Below are positions 33,822-42,597 of a stretch of 64,000 nt of DNA, one piece after another. Position 1 is the first letter of the stretch. Every line of letters begins with the position of its first letter. Source of the stretch: Firmicutes bacterium UBA4845 (GTDB taxonomy: Bacteria > Bacillota > Clostridia > Tissierellales > Sedimentibacteraceae); contig DHER01000101.1 in the NCBI GenBank assembly GCA_002399975.1, forward strand, positions 10,748 through 74,747. The letters run 5' to 3'. The notes below the pieces were generated by a model. The model ran no database searches. It worked only from the letters and a program-made list of their open reading frames with translations, and had not been told where the DNA came from. A program made the position numbers and the translations under genes.

Positions 33822-35171
33822 ATGGCATTTGGACCATATAATATGTTGATAGATTTTTGCCTTGCTTCAGTGCTTATCTTTGTTTGTCAGCTTTTAAGAA
33901 CTAAAATTCGCTTTATTCAAAATTTCTTTATACCGGCAGGTGTTTTGGCAGGGGTATTCGGATTAGTATTAGGGCCTCAGGGATTTAAATTATTGCCTTT
34001 TTCTGAGCAGATTGGTTCTTATGGATATATGCTGGTTTGTGTATTATTTGCAACATTGTTTTTGGGGAACGATAAATTAGAATCTCCCAAAAAAATAATT
34101 GCCAAAGTAGGAGACACTTTTTTCTCAAGCATGATCGCTGAAGTCGGCCAATTTGGACTTGCCCTTTTGTTTGGTATAATTGTACTCAAACAATTATTTC
34201 CTGATTTGCATCCTGCTTTTTCATTGATGCTGCCTGCTGGATGGGCCGGAGGCTATGGCTATGCCACAGCCATCGGCGGAGTATTGCAGAATTATAAATT
34301 TGATGATGCTCTTACGGTTGGTTTGACCATGGCGACTGCGGGAATGTTAGTTGGCAACTTCGGTGGAATTATAATGATAAATATTGCAACAAGATTAGGA
34401 GTAACAAATTTTGTAAAATCCACATCTAATCTTCCCGAGAGCATGAAAACAGGACTTATACCTGAAAAAGAAAGAAAATCTATCGGTAAGGCTACAATCA
34501 GTGCAAGCTCTCTTGATCCTCTAGCATGGCATTTAGCTCTTGTATTAATAGCCACGGGCATAGGCTATTATTTAAATGCATATTTCAAAACTCTATGGCC
34601 AACAGTAGACGTTCCTATGATGTGTCTGGCAATGCTCGCGGGAGTTGCTCTGCAGCTTTTCTTAAACTCGGTTCATTTAGGCCATTATGTTGACAAAGAA
34701 GTGACTACGAGAATAGGAAGTGCCTGTACTGATTATCTTATAATATTTGGAATATCCTCCATAAAAACGGCTGTTGTAATCCAATATGCTGTTCCATTAT
34801 TGCTGTTGTGTTTATTCGGAATCTTTTTATGTACTTTTACTCTTTGGTATTTAGGTCCAAGATTCTTCCATGACAACTGGTTCGAGCGATCAATTTTCTT
34901 ATGGGGATGGGCAACAGGAAATGTTGCATGTGGAGTAACCTTGCTGAGGATTATTGACCCGGAGTACAAAAGCCATACATTGGAGGACTATGGGTTAGCT
35001 TATATAATTATTGCGTTTGTGGAAGTCGCATTAGTTTCATTAATACCGGTTGTTGTAGGTACGGGATACGTAGTTGAAACTATAGGTGTACTCATGGGAA
35101 TTACTGCCATATTGTGCTTTATTGCTTTTAAAACAGGCAGCATTCACAAACCATTGGCGAAGAATCAATAA
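33822..35171 (+). CDS. GltS-family sodium/glutamate-type symporter
   Basis: A 449-aa secondary transporter with about 11-12 helices. The N-terminal segment FIPAGVLAGVFGLVLGPQG and the re-entrant loop LPAGWAGGYGYATAIGGVLQ are at the places of the GltS signature loops, and ERSIFLWGWATGNVACGVTL is the second inverted-repeat loop. It is longer than E. coli GltS (about 400 aa). Its membership of a catabolic, sigma-54-controlled operon suggests that it imports an organic acid or amino acid handled by the dehydratase and hydrolase. AAAGGTGG precedes the ATG. Confidence 0.86.
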   Translation: MAFGPYNMLIDFCLASVLIFVCQLLRTKIRFIQNFFIPAGVLAGVFGLVLGPQGFKLLPFSEQIGSYGYMLVCVLFATLFLGNDKLESPKKIIAKVGDTFFSSMIAEVGQFGLALLFGIIVLKQLFPDLHPAFSLMLPAGWAGGYGYATAIGGVLQNYKFDDALTVGLTMATAGMLVGNFGGIIMINIATRLGVTNFVKSTSNLPESMKTGLIPEKERKSIGKATISASSLDPLAWHLALVLIATGIGYYLNAYFKTLWPTVDVPMMCLAMLAGVALQLFLNSVHLGHYVDKEVTTRIGSACTDYLIIFGISSIKTAVVIQYAVPLLLLCLFGIFLCTFTLWYLGPRFFHDNWFERSIFLWGWATGNVACGVTLLRIIDPEYKSHTLEDYGLAYIIIAFVEVALVSLIPVVVGTGYVVETIGVLMGITAILCFIAFKTGSIHKPLAKNQ

Positions 35172-35225
35172 CTGAGAGATATTCAATGACAGTAAAATAA
35201 ATATGAAATGAGATATTAGAGGATT

Positions 35226-36086
35226 ATGTGTAATAATATTTATTCGGATGAAGTTTTAGAATTAATAAAAGGCGGCTATGATTTGCATGTGCATACGTCA
35301 CCATCCCATTTTAGACGTTCACTGGATGACTTTGAGCTGGCTCGGGATGCCGATCATTTTAATATGGAAGGCGTTATGATTAAAAATCATTATGAACCTA
35401 CTGGAGCCAGAGCTATTATATGCAACAGATATTCAGGAGCAAAAACAAAATTGTATGGCGGCATAGTCCTAAACTGGCCTGTTGGAGGTATCAATCCATA
35501 TGCAGTTGAAAGCAGCCTGAAACTGGGGTGTAAAATTGTATGGATGCCGACCAGAGATGCTGCAAATTCACTAATATACGGCGACATGCCGGGAGATTTT
35601 TTCAAAAGACCCGGAATCTCAATCTATGATGAGGATGGAAACATAAAAACGGCTGTTTTTGAGGTGCTGGAAATAATAAAAAAGTATGATTCCTATATTT
35701 CCACGGGACATCTGAGCATAAATGAAGCAATAGATATATGTAAAACAGCCAGAAAAATGAATGTAAAAGCTATATTGACACATCCTGATTGGGAGAGAAC
35801 GGTTGTACCCCTCGAAAATCAATTGGAATTGGCTAAGATTGGTGTTCTAATCGAAAAAGTGTGGATGAATATAGCCGACGGTTTTATATCACCGGAAAAC
35901 ATGGCAAATTCCATGAAAACGTTGGGCTCGGAAAATATTTTAATGGTAACGGACAGAGGTCAAGCCAACCGGGAAAAACCTGTGGAAGGAATGTTAGAAT
36001 TTATTGACTGTATGCTAAAACATGGCATCGAAAAAAATGAAATAAAAAATATGGTATGTTATGTACCAAGGTCAATAGTTGAATAA
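35226..36086 (+). CDS. DUF6282-type metal-dependent hydrolase (TIM-barrel, PHP/amidohydrolase-like)
   Basis: A 286-aa cytoplasmic protein. Metal-ligand motifs are DLHVHTSPS near residue 18, MIKNHYEPT near 55, STGHLS near 160, ILTHPDWERT near 180 and VTDRGQ near 240, the order of amidohydrolase-like barrels. I recognise it as the family now numbered DUF6282. It is the last gene of the operon, 54 bp after the symporter. Substrate unknown; context suggests hydrolysis of a carbonyl or amide intermediate. Confidence 0.82.
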   Translation: MCNNIYSDEVLELIKGGYDLHVHTSPSHFRRSLDDFELARDADHFNMEGVMIKNHYEPTGARAIICNRYSGAKTKLYGGIVLNWPVGGINPYAVESSLKLGCKIVWMPTRDAANSLIYGDMPGDFFKRPGISIYDEDGNIKTAVFEVLEIIKKYDSYISTGHLSINEAIDICKTARKMNVKAILTHPDWERTVVPLENQLELAKIGVLIEKVWMNIADGFISPENMANSMKTLGSENILMVTDRGQANREKPVEGMLEFIDCMLKHGIEKNEIKNMVCYVPRSIVE

Positions 36087-36227
36087 ATCACTTACTTTTT
36101 TGACTTAATGTCACATCCAATAAATTTTGTCCAAAATCAGCCAAAAAAAATGGCTAAGAAAAAATACTGGATATTATATACTGTCATACTAGCCTAGGCC
36201 CTGGAATTTTACGCTTTGATTTTTCCA

Positions 36228-36280
36228 GAGAGAGTGGTGTAAAAAAGAGTAATACTAAGAAATCTTTGTATCACTCTCTC
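36228..36280. repeat. Inverted repeat between convergent operons
   Basis: GAGAGAGTG and CACTCTCTC are perfect 9-bp arms 35 nt apart. A second short hairpin (AGCCA/TGGCT) lies near 36139. Both fall between the catabolic operon and the surface-glycan locus, and no gene is seen in 36087-36370. Confidence 0.45.
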
Positions 36281-36370
36281 CATGAAACATTTCATTACCC
36301 TATTCAAATTCTATTATTTTATTTTTATTATTACGTCATCACACTGATACATTTATTGCAATTATTTTGA

Positions 36371-37924
36371 CTATACTTTTCTGTTTTTAAAAATCTTATG
36401 CCAGATATTTTTAATAATATCCGTAAAAAAATCCATCTCTTTAACTTTCATAATTACCATAAGAACAAAATATACCAAACCTCCTGCAACAGCGGAAATA
36501 ATCATAGACAGCAGGATATATAATTTACCCCCGGAAAGTACCATTGAAGAATATTTAAACACAAAATATACTACTACTCCCATTACTGCAGAAGAAATAC
36601 TCGATTTAATTAAAATATTCAAACTGTTTTTCATCCCAAGACTTCCCAGGCGTTTACGTAAAAAATAGAAAAACAGCGGTATTGTTAATGTTTCCGCCAA
36701 ACTGGAAGCAAGAGCAAGTCCCACATGACCCATTGGCTTAATCAGTATTGCACTGAACAATACACATAACCCCACTGTAAATACACTTATATACATTGTT
36801 GATTTTGTATCCTGCATAGAATAGAAAACCTTGGTAATAACTTCTCTCAATGCAAGAGCAACAAGCCCCAGGGAGTACATCTGCAAAGCCATAGACGTCA
36901 TTATAGTTGACTCACGACTAAACACCCCTCTTTCGTATATAAAAGAAACCGCCGGTTCTGATAATAAAAATGCTCCTATAGTTATAGGTACGAATAATAA
37001 TATTATTATATCCACAGATTTGGATATTGTACTTTTAACTGTTTTTATATCATTTTCAGCCATGCTTTTTGAAAGCATTGGATATATCATAGTAGTTATC
37101 GCTATTGTAAATACATAAAAAATAAAAGTTCTGATTACCATTGAATAATTTAGTGCTGATACACTTCCTTCACCTAGGCCGGAAGCAAATGCCTTATTGA
37201 CAAAATTATTTATCTGCGCAAGCATGCTGCTTATAAACAATGGTACTAAAATAACGAAAGCCTGTTTAATTTCAGAAGTTATTTTTAATTCATACTTAAA
37301 TCTGTACCCATTCCTCAAAGAAAAAACATATAACACAATAAGCTGGACAAGACTTGACATAACCGTTCCAAATATAAGTACATTATTTCCAAGCTTACTG
37401 CTAAGATATATAACCAAAAGCTGAGTACTGCTTATAACAAGGGTTGAAATATTGGACTGTATGAATTTATCATTGCAATTTAAATATGACACAAGTATTT
37501 GTGCAAAAACATTAAATATAGTTGAAAAAACTGATATCTTCACAAACCAGTTTGTAAGATCATAGACCTGACCCTTAAATCCCGGAGCAGCTATATTTAC
37601 GAGCTGCTTACTGAAAATCAACCCCAGTAAAGCACACGCAAATGATATTGTAATGGCTATTGATATAATATTGCTTGTAAACTTCTCTGATTTATCTTCC
37701 CCTAATTTAACCCTGACATCTGTATATATAGGAGTATAAGAAACCGACAGTGAAGTAATCCATCCAAATACTATGCTTGGTATTGCCACCGCCATAAGGT
37801 ATGCATCTACAACATACGATGTGCCATAAAAATATGCAAGAGCAACTTCCCTTAAAAACCCAAGAAATTTAGAGCCTAATGATATAATTGTGATAATTAA
37901 TGCTGTTTTTTTTATGTTTGACAT
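36371..37924 (-). CDS. murJ: MurJ/MviN family lipid flippase
   Basis: A 517-aa membrane protein with about 14 helices that flips undecaprenyl-linked sugars. The MurJ hallmarks are GSKFLGFLREVALAYFYGTS near the N-terminus and FYSMQDTKSTMYI near residue 365, with the long central helices between. AAGGA precedes the ATG. It is the last gene of the surface-glycan locus, and no Wzx-type flippase is encoded elsewhere in that locus, so it may carry the lipid-linked repeat unit across the membrane instead of, or in addition to, lipid II. Confidence 0.9.
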   Translation of the reverse strand: MSNIKKTALIITIISLGSKFLGFLREVALAYFYGTSYVVDAYLMAVAIPSIVFGWITSLSVSYTPIYTDVRVKLGEDKSEKFTSNIISIAITISFACALLGLIFSKQLVNIAAPGFKGQVYDLTNWFVKISVFSTIFNVFAQILVSYLNCNDKFIQSNISTLVISSTQLLVIYLSSKLGNNVLIFGTVMSSLVQLIVLYVFSLRNGYRFKYELKITSEIKQAFVILVPLFISSMLAQINNFVNKAFASGLGEGSVSALNYSMVIRTFIFYVFTIAITTMIYPMLSKSMAENDIKTVKSTISKSVDIIILLFVPITIGAFLLSEPAVSFIYERGVFSRESTIMTSMALQMYSLGLVALALREVITKVFYSMQDTKSTMYISVFTVGLCVLFSAILIKPMGHVGLALASSLAETLTIPLFFYFLRKRLGSLGMKNSLNILIKSSISSAVMGVVVYFVFKYSSMVLSGGKLYILLSMIISAVAGGLVYFVLMVIMKVKEMDFFTDIIKNIWHKIFKNRKV

Positions 37925-37950
37925 CTTATATTTTTCCTTAAAGTTTTGAA

Positions 37951-38970
37951 CTAATCCTTATACATTTTTTTATAATAATCCCTATACTCACCACTAATAA
38001 TATTTTCCCACCAGCTTCTGTTACTCAAATACCATTGAATAGTTTTATTTATACCCTCACTAAATGATGTTGTTGGCTCCCACCCGAGCTCATTTTTTAT
38101 CTTAGTAGGATCTATAGCATACCGCATGTCATGCCCTGGTCTATCAGTTACAAATTTAATAAGACTTTCAGGCTTATTTAATTCTTTCAATATAGTTTTT
38201 ACTACTTCCAAGTTGGTTTTTTCATTGTGACCGCCTATGTTATATACTTCTCCTACCTTACCATTATGAATTATCATGTCAATAGCACGGCAATGATCCT
38301 CCACATAAAGCCAGTCTCTGACATTTTCACCCCTTCCATATACAGGAAGCGATTTATCATTAAGTGCATTTGCTATCATAAGAGGTATTAATTTCTCAGG
38401 GAATTGGTAGGATCCATAATTATTACTACATCTTGAAATCGTAATAGGAAGTTTAAAAGTACGATAATACGACTGAACCAACAAATCCGCCGAAGCTTTA
38501 GAAGCCGAATAAGGAGATGATGTATGCAAATGAGTATCCTCTGTAAAAAATAAATCCGGTCTGTCTAATGGTAAATCTCCATATACTTCATCAGTTGACA
38601 CCTGATGAAATCTTTTAACTTCATATTTTCTTGAAACATCTAATAATACACCTGTACCTATCACATTAGTCTGTAGAAACAAGCCTGGATTATCTATAGA
38701 TCTGTCCACATGGGATTCAGCAGCAAAATTTACAATTATACTTGGCTTCTCTTCCTCAAATATTCTAAACATATTTTCTCTGTCTGCAATGTCTGCCTTA
38801 ATAAATTTAAAGTTAGGATTACCAACCACAGGTTCTAAAGTCTCCATATTGCCGGCGTATGTTAATAAATCAACACAAACTATTTTATAATCATTATATT
38901 TTTTCAGCATATAATGGACAAAATTACCACCAATAAATCCAGCTCCGCCGGTTACTAATATTGTTTTCAT
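37951..38970 (-). CDS. rfbB: dTDP-glucose 4,6-dehydratase
   Basis: A 339-aa short-chain dehydrogenase/reductase, second enzyme of dTDP-L-rhamnose synthesis. The ATG at 38970 has GGAGG upstream; an earlier in-frame ATG does not. NAD binds at GGAGFIGG near residue 8. The catalytic triad region shows STDEVYGDLP and the YSASKASAD motif with Tyr and Lys. HVDRSID and RCSNNYGSYQFPEKL are typical of RmlB. It is the last of four contiguous rfb genes in the order rfbD-A-C-B. Confidence 0.96.
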   Translation of the reverse strand: MKTILVTGGAGFIGGNFVHYMLKKYNDYKIVCVDLLTYAGNMETLEPVVGNPNFKFIKADIADRENMFRIFEEEKPSIIVNFAAESHVDRSIDNPGLFLQTNVIGTGVLLDVSRKYEVKRFHQVSTDEVYGDLPLDRPDLFFTEDTHLHTSSPYSASKASADLLVQSYYRTFKLPITISRCSNNYGSYQFPEKLIPLMIANALNDKSLPVYGRGENVRDWLYVEDHCRAIDMIIHNGKVGEVYNIGGHNEKTNLEVVKTILKELNKPESLIKFVTDRPGHDMRYAIDPTKIKNELGWEPTTSFSEGINKTIQWYLSNRSWWENIISGEYRDYYKKMYKD

Positions 38971-38987
38971 ATATCCTCCAAATAAAT

Positions 38988-39557
38988 TCAATGTATATTT
39001 TTATTGAACTCAGCAAATGTCTGTTGTCTTTTATCTTTTTCAGATAGAATAATTTGTTCGATACCCTCTAAGGGCCATTGTATATTTACATCCTTATCAT
39101 TCCATAATATTCCGCTATCGTATTCCGGATGATATAAATTAGTGCATTTATATGCAAAAGTTGCTTCATCAGACAAAACTAAAAAACCATGTGCAAAATT
39201 TTCAGGAATATAAAACATTTTTTTATTATCTGAGGATAGTTTTACTCCTGCCCACTTGCCGTAGGTGTTCGAATCTCTTCTTAAGTCTACTGCCACATCA
39301 AATACCTCTCCATCTAATACTCTCACTAGCTTTCCCTGAGTAAACTTTGTCTGAAAGTGAAGTCCCCTAAGTACACCTTTTTTTGATTTTGACTCGTTAT
39401 CTTGGACAAAAAACATATCAAGTCCGGCATCTTTGAAGTTTTCATATTGATATGTTTCCTGAAAATATCCTCTTTCGTCTCCAAAGATTTTTGGTTCTAT
39501 AATATAAATCCCACTTATATTCGTTTCAGTAAATATAAAGTTACCAACATTTTTCAT
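38988..39557 (-). CDS. rfbC: dTDP-4-dehydrorhamnose 3,5-epimerase
   Basis: A 189-aa cupin-fold epimerase. It begins with the IIEPKIFGDERGYF segment typical of RmlC, and the catalytic His lies in GVLRGLHFQ near residue 65, with Tyr in ATFAYKCTNLYHPE near 135. FAHGFLVLSD is the conserved barrel loop. The gene sits 17 bp from rfbB and 21 bp from rfbA, all one unit. Confidence 0.96.
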   Translation of the reverse strand: MKNVGNFIFTETNISGIYIIEPKIFGDERGYFQETYQYENFKDAGLDMFFVQDNESKSKKGVLRGLHFQTKFTQGKLVRVLDGEVFDVAVDLRRDSNTYGKWAGVKLSSDNKKMFYIPENFAHGFLVLSDEATFAYKCTNLYHPEYDSGILWNDKDVNIQWPLEGIEQIILSEKDKRQQTFAEFNKNIH

Positions 39558-39578
39558 TTAAAATATCCTCGATTCCAT

Positions 39579-40448
39579 CTATAATCCGTTAGCAACATCA
39601 ATAAGATATCTTCCATAATCTGTTTTTAACATAGGTTCAGCTAATCCTACTAATTCCTCTCTTGAAATATAACCTTTCCTAAAAGCAATTTCCTCTAGAC
39701 AAGCTATATAAAGCCCCTGTCGTTTTTGTATAGTATCAACAAAGTTACTCGCTTCTAATAAACTGTCATGAGTACCTGTATCCAACCACGCCATTCCTCT
39801 TCCAAGTACTTCAACCTTTAACATTTCTTTGTTTAAATATTCTTCATTAACAGAGGTTATTTCTAATTCTCCACGCGAAGACGGCTTAATATTCTTTGCT
39901 ATTTCTATCACATCATTATCATAAAAATATAATCCTGGTACTGCAAAATTTGATTTTGGATTTGCGGGTTTTTCTTCTATTGAAACAGCCTGACCTCTAT
40001 CATTAAATTCCACAACACCATATGAAGTAGGATCCTTAACATAATAACCAAAAATTACTGCTCCTTTTTCATTTGATGCAGCTGATTCAAGAGTTTCTGT
40101 AAAACCTCTTCCATAAAATATGTTATCACCTAAAACTAAGGCAACTTTATCATTCTTTATAAATTCTTCTCCTATTATAAACGCCTCTGCAAGACCATTA
40201 GGAGCTTTTTGTATCTCATATGATATATTCAATCCAAGGCTATTTCCATCTCCAAATAACCTCTTGAAACATGGTATATCCATTTCCGTCGATATTATAA
40301 GTATATCCTTTATACCAGCAAGCATAAGCGTTGAAATAGGATAGTAAATCATAGGTTTGTCATATATAGGCAATAATTGTTTACATATAGGCTTTGTCAC
40401 TGGATACAACCTTGTTCCAGAGCCTCCAGCCAATACAATTCCTTTCAT
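39579..40448 (-). CDS. rfbA: Glucose-1-phosphate thymidylyltransferase
   Basis: A 289-aa nucleotidyltransferase making dTDP-glucose. The signature GGSGTRLYPVTKPICKQLLP begins at residue 8, and LVLGDNIFYGRGF holds the metal-binding Asp. Length and the EEKPANPKSNFAVPGLYFY segment match the short RmlA class. Its start overlaps rfbD by 4 bp (ATGA), with GGAGG upstream. Confidence 0.96.
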   Translation of the reverse strand: MKGIVLAGGSGTRLYPVTKPICKQLLPIYDKPMIYYPISTLMLAGIKDILIISTEMDIPCFKRLFGDGNSLGLNISYEIQKAPNGLAEAFIIGEEFIKNDKVALVLGDNIFYGRGFTETLESAASNEKGAVIFGYYVKDPTSYGVVEFNDRGQAVSIEEKPANPKSNFAVPGLYFYDNDVIEIAKNIKPSSRGELEITSVNEEYLNKEMLKVEVLGRGMAWLDTGTHDSLLEASNFVDTIQKRQGLYIACLEEIAFRKGYISREELVGLAEPMLKTDYGRYLIDVANGL

Positions 40449-41329
40449 TGTTTAACCTCCTGTTCATTTATGTAATACTTATTTAAATATATTCTCAAAG
40501 CTTCCTGCCAGTTTTTGAAACTATAAAAACCATGTTCTTTCAGTTTTTTATTTTCTAATACTGAATATTTTGGTCTTTTTGCCTTTCTCGCAAATTCTTC
40601 AGTACTCACAGGAATAACCTTAATATTTATACTCATCATCCTATATATTTCGGATGCAAAGTCATACCAACTGCAATATCCTTCGCAAGTACCATGATAT
40701 ATTCCACATTCCTCAGTTTCAATTAATTTTTCGATCATATTTGCTAACTCTTCTGTACTCGTTGGACTTCCTATCTGATCATTAACAACTCGAACTTCTT
40801 CATTTATTTTTGACAGATTAATCATGGTATTTACAAAATTACTTCCTTTACCATAAAGCCAAGCTGTTCTTATTATAATATATTTATTACAATTATTAAT
40901 TACATATTCTTCACCTGCGAGTTTTGTTCTTCCATATGAACTTTGAGGGTTAGGTTTATCTGATTCATAATAAGGTCTACGAATGCTATTACCATTAATA
41001 ATACCTTCTCCATCAAAAACATAGTCGGTAGATATATGTATCAATTTTGCATTAACAATATTCGCTGCAAAAGATAAATTTTTAGGTCCTACAGCATTAA
41101 CCAAATATGCCTCTTCTTCTTTTTCCTCACATATATCTACAGCTGTAAATGCTGCACAATTTATTATTACATCTGGATGACAGGCTTTTATATATTTAAC
41201 AGTTCCATTAAAATTAGTAATATCAACACTTTCTCTATTCGTTGGTAATATTTCATATTTACCTCTTAATTTTTCCTGAAGCTCAAGCCCTAATTGACCA
41301 TTGCAACCTGTAATAATCACTTTTTTCAT
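40445..41329 (-). CDS. rfbD: dTDP-4-dehydrorhamnose reductase
   Basis: A 294-aa reductase for the last rhamnose step. NADPH-binding GCNGQLGLELQ is at residues 8-18; ISTDYVFDGEG and the catalytic YGRTKLAGE motif with Tyr and Lys follow. It is the first gene of the rfb set. The 219 bp before it show a short hydrophobic open stretch with no start codon, and nothing else. Confidence 0.95.
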   Translation of the reverse strand: MKKVIITGCNGQLGLELQEKLRGKYEILPTNRESVDITNFNGTVKYIKACHPDVIINCAAFTAVDICEEKEEEAYLVNAVGPKNLSFAANIVNAKLIHISTDYVFDGEGIINGNSIRRPYYESDKPNPQSSYGRTKLAGEEYVINNCNKYIIIRTAWLYGKGSNFVNTMINLSKINEEVRVVNDQIGSPTSTEELANMIEKLIETEECGIYHGTCEGYCSWYDFASEIYRMMSINIKVIPVSTEEFARKAKRPKYSVLENKKLKEHGFYSFKNWQEALRIYLNKYYINEQEVKQ

Positions 41330-41548
41330 TGTTTTAAATATCCTTAAATTATATATTTATTTTTAGCAAACCTTTTAACCCCTTTATATTTTAAAGATGC
41401 CTATATGCTCCTATCAGTTTTGAAACTATAAATGTAATAATTATAGAAATAACCATAGATATTAAATTTGAAATTAATATATCTACGAGAAAATCGTTAC
41501 AAAATCATTAATGTTCAATTTATATCCTTAATGGCTAAACATTTAAAC

Positions 41549-42568
41549 TCATTTCAGCATTCTATTTTCCTTTATTTCTTTAAATAGTCTATAATCTATC
41601 CCATTAAAATTCTTGGAATAATAGTTGATTTGACTAATGGTATATTTTGCAATTTTAAGATTCTTAGTTTTTCTAAGTACTTTTAACATGATAGCAATCA
41701 TGTAAAATATTCTCCAAATAAGCCAATACTTATAACTGTAAAATTCCTTGTGGTCTATAATTCTATTGGAAAAATGCAAAATATAATTATTGTATATTCT
41801 TTCCCCGCTTTCATCATCCAATTTTTTTATAGAACTACTAATCTTATGATATATTGTTGAAGTTAATATCGTCTCTACGTTAACCATATTTTTCTCTAAT
41901 CTTTTACAATAATTATAGTCTTCTTCACCAAAAAAGAAGTTTTCCGTAAGAAGCCCATACTCCTTTAATATTTCTCTTCTAATCATTAGTGCACATCCAG
42001 TAATAAATGGAGATTTAATTGAAATAGCATCATTTTTTTTATATTCATCAATTTTTTCTTGCCTATAATACTTCCTATCACCATAAAAAGTAAATTTACC
42101 GCCAGCATTCCAAAGCTTAGTATGATCACTATAATATCTTATATCACAACTAGCAGCTCCCGTATTCTTATTAACATCTAAATAATCAACCATTTTTGAT
42201 AAAGCGTTTTTTGTTATTACAGTATCATTATTAAGTAGTAATATATATTCAAATAAATCCTTTATTTTATTTATTACATAATTATTACCCTTCGCAAAAC
42301 CTAAGTTTTCTTCTCCTTTTATGAAAATAAGCCTTACTCCTTCAAAATTATCAATTATATTAAATTCTGTATTTTTAAGAGCTAAATAGCTATATTTATA
42401 TTCTAAATTTAGCCATTTTTCAATGTTTAATACCGATTCATCGCTTGACCCATTATCCAATAAAAATATTGCATATTCTTTTTCTTCATTGCTTGATATT
42501 GAATTAATGCACTCAATAGTATCCTTATATCCATTCCAATTTAAAATTATAATTCCTAACTTATTCAC
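41549..42568 (-). CDS. Glycosyltransferase family 2 (rhamnosyltransferase-like)
   Basis: A 339-aa GT-A transferase. It starts with GTG (GAGGTG upstream). The nucleotide-sugar site is IIILNWNGYKDTIECINSI, with LLDNGSSDES, the metal site LLLNNDTV, and the acceptor-side FFFGEEDYNYCKRLE near residue 215. The pattern is that of WbbL/rhamnosyltransferase-type GT2 enzymes, which fits the adjoining dTDP-rhamnose genes. The C-terminal 60 residues are basic and probably membrane-associated. Confidence 0.88.
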   Translation of the reverse strand: MNKLGIIILNWNGYKDTIECINSISSNEEKEYAIFLLDNGSSDESVLNIEKWLNLEYKYSYLALKNTEFNIIDNFEGVRLIFIKGEENLGFAKGNNYVINKIKDLFEYILLLNNDTVITKNALSKMVDYLDVNKNTGAASCDIRYYSDHTKLWNAGGKFTFYGDRKYYRQEKIDEYKKNDAISIKSPFITGCALMIRREILKEYGLLTENFFFGEEDYNYCKRLEKNMVNVETILTSTIYHKISSSIKKLDDESGERIYNNYILHFSNRIIDHKEFYSYKYWLIWRIFYMIAIMLKVLRKTKNLKIAKYTISQINYYSKNFNGIDYRLFKEIKENRMLK

Positions 42569-42597
42569 AAAACACCTCGTTTGATTCTTGATATCTG

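Noticed and set aside
41391..41513. Hydrophobic open stretch upstream of rfbD that looked like a small membrane protein
   Set aside because: On careful reading the frame begins after a stop with no usable start codon or ribosome site; at most a remnant.
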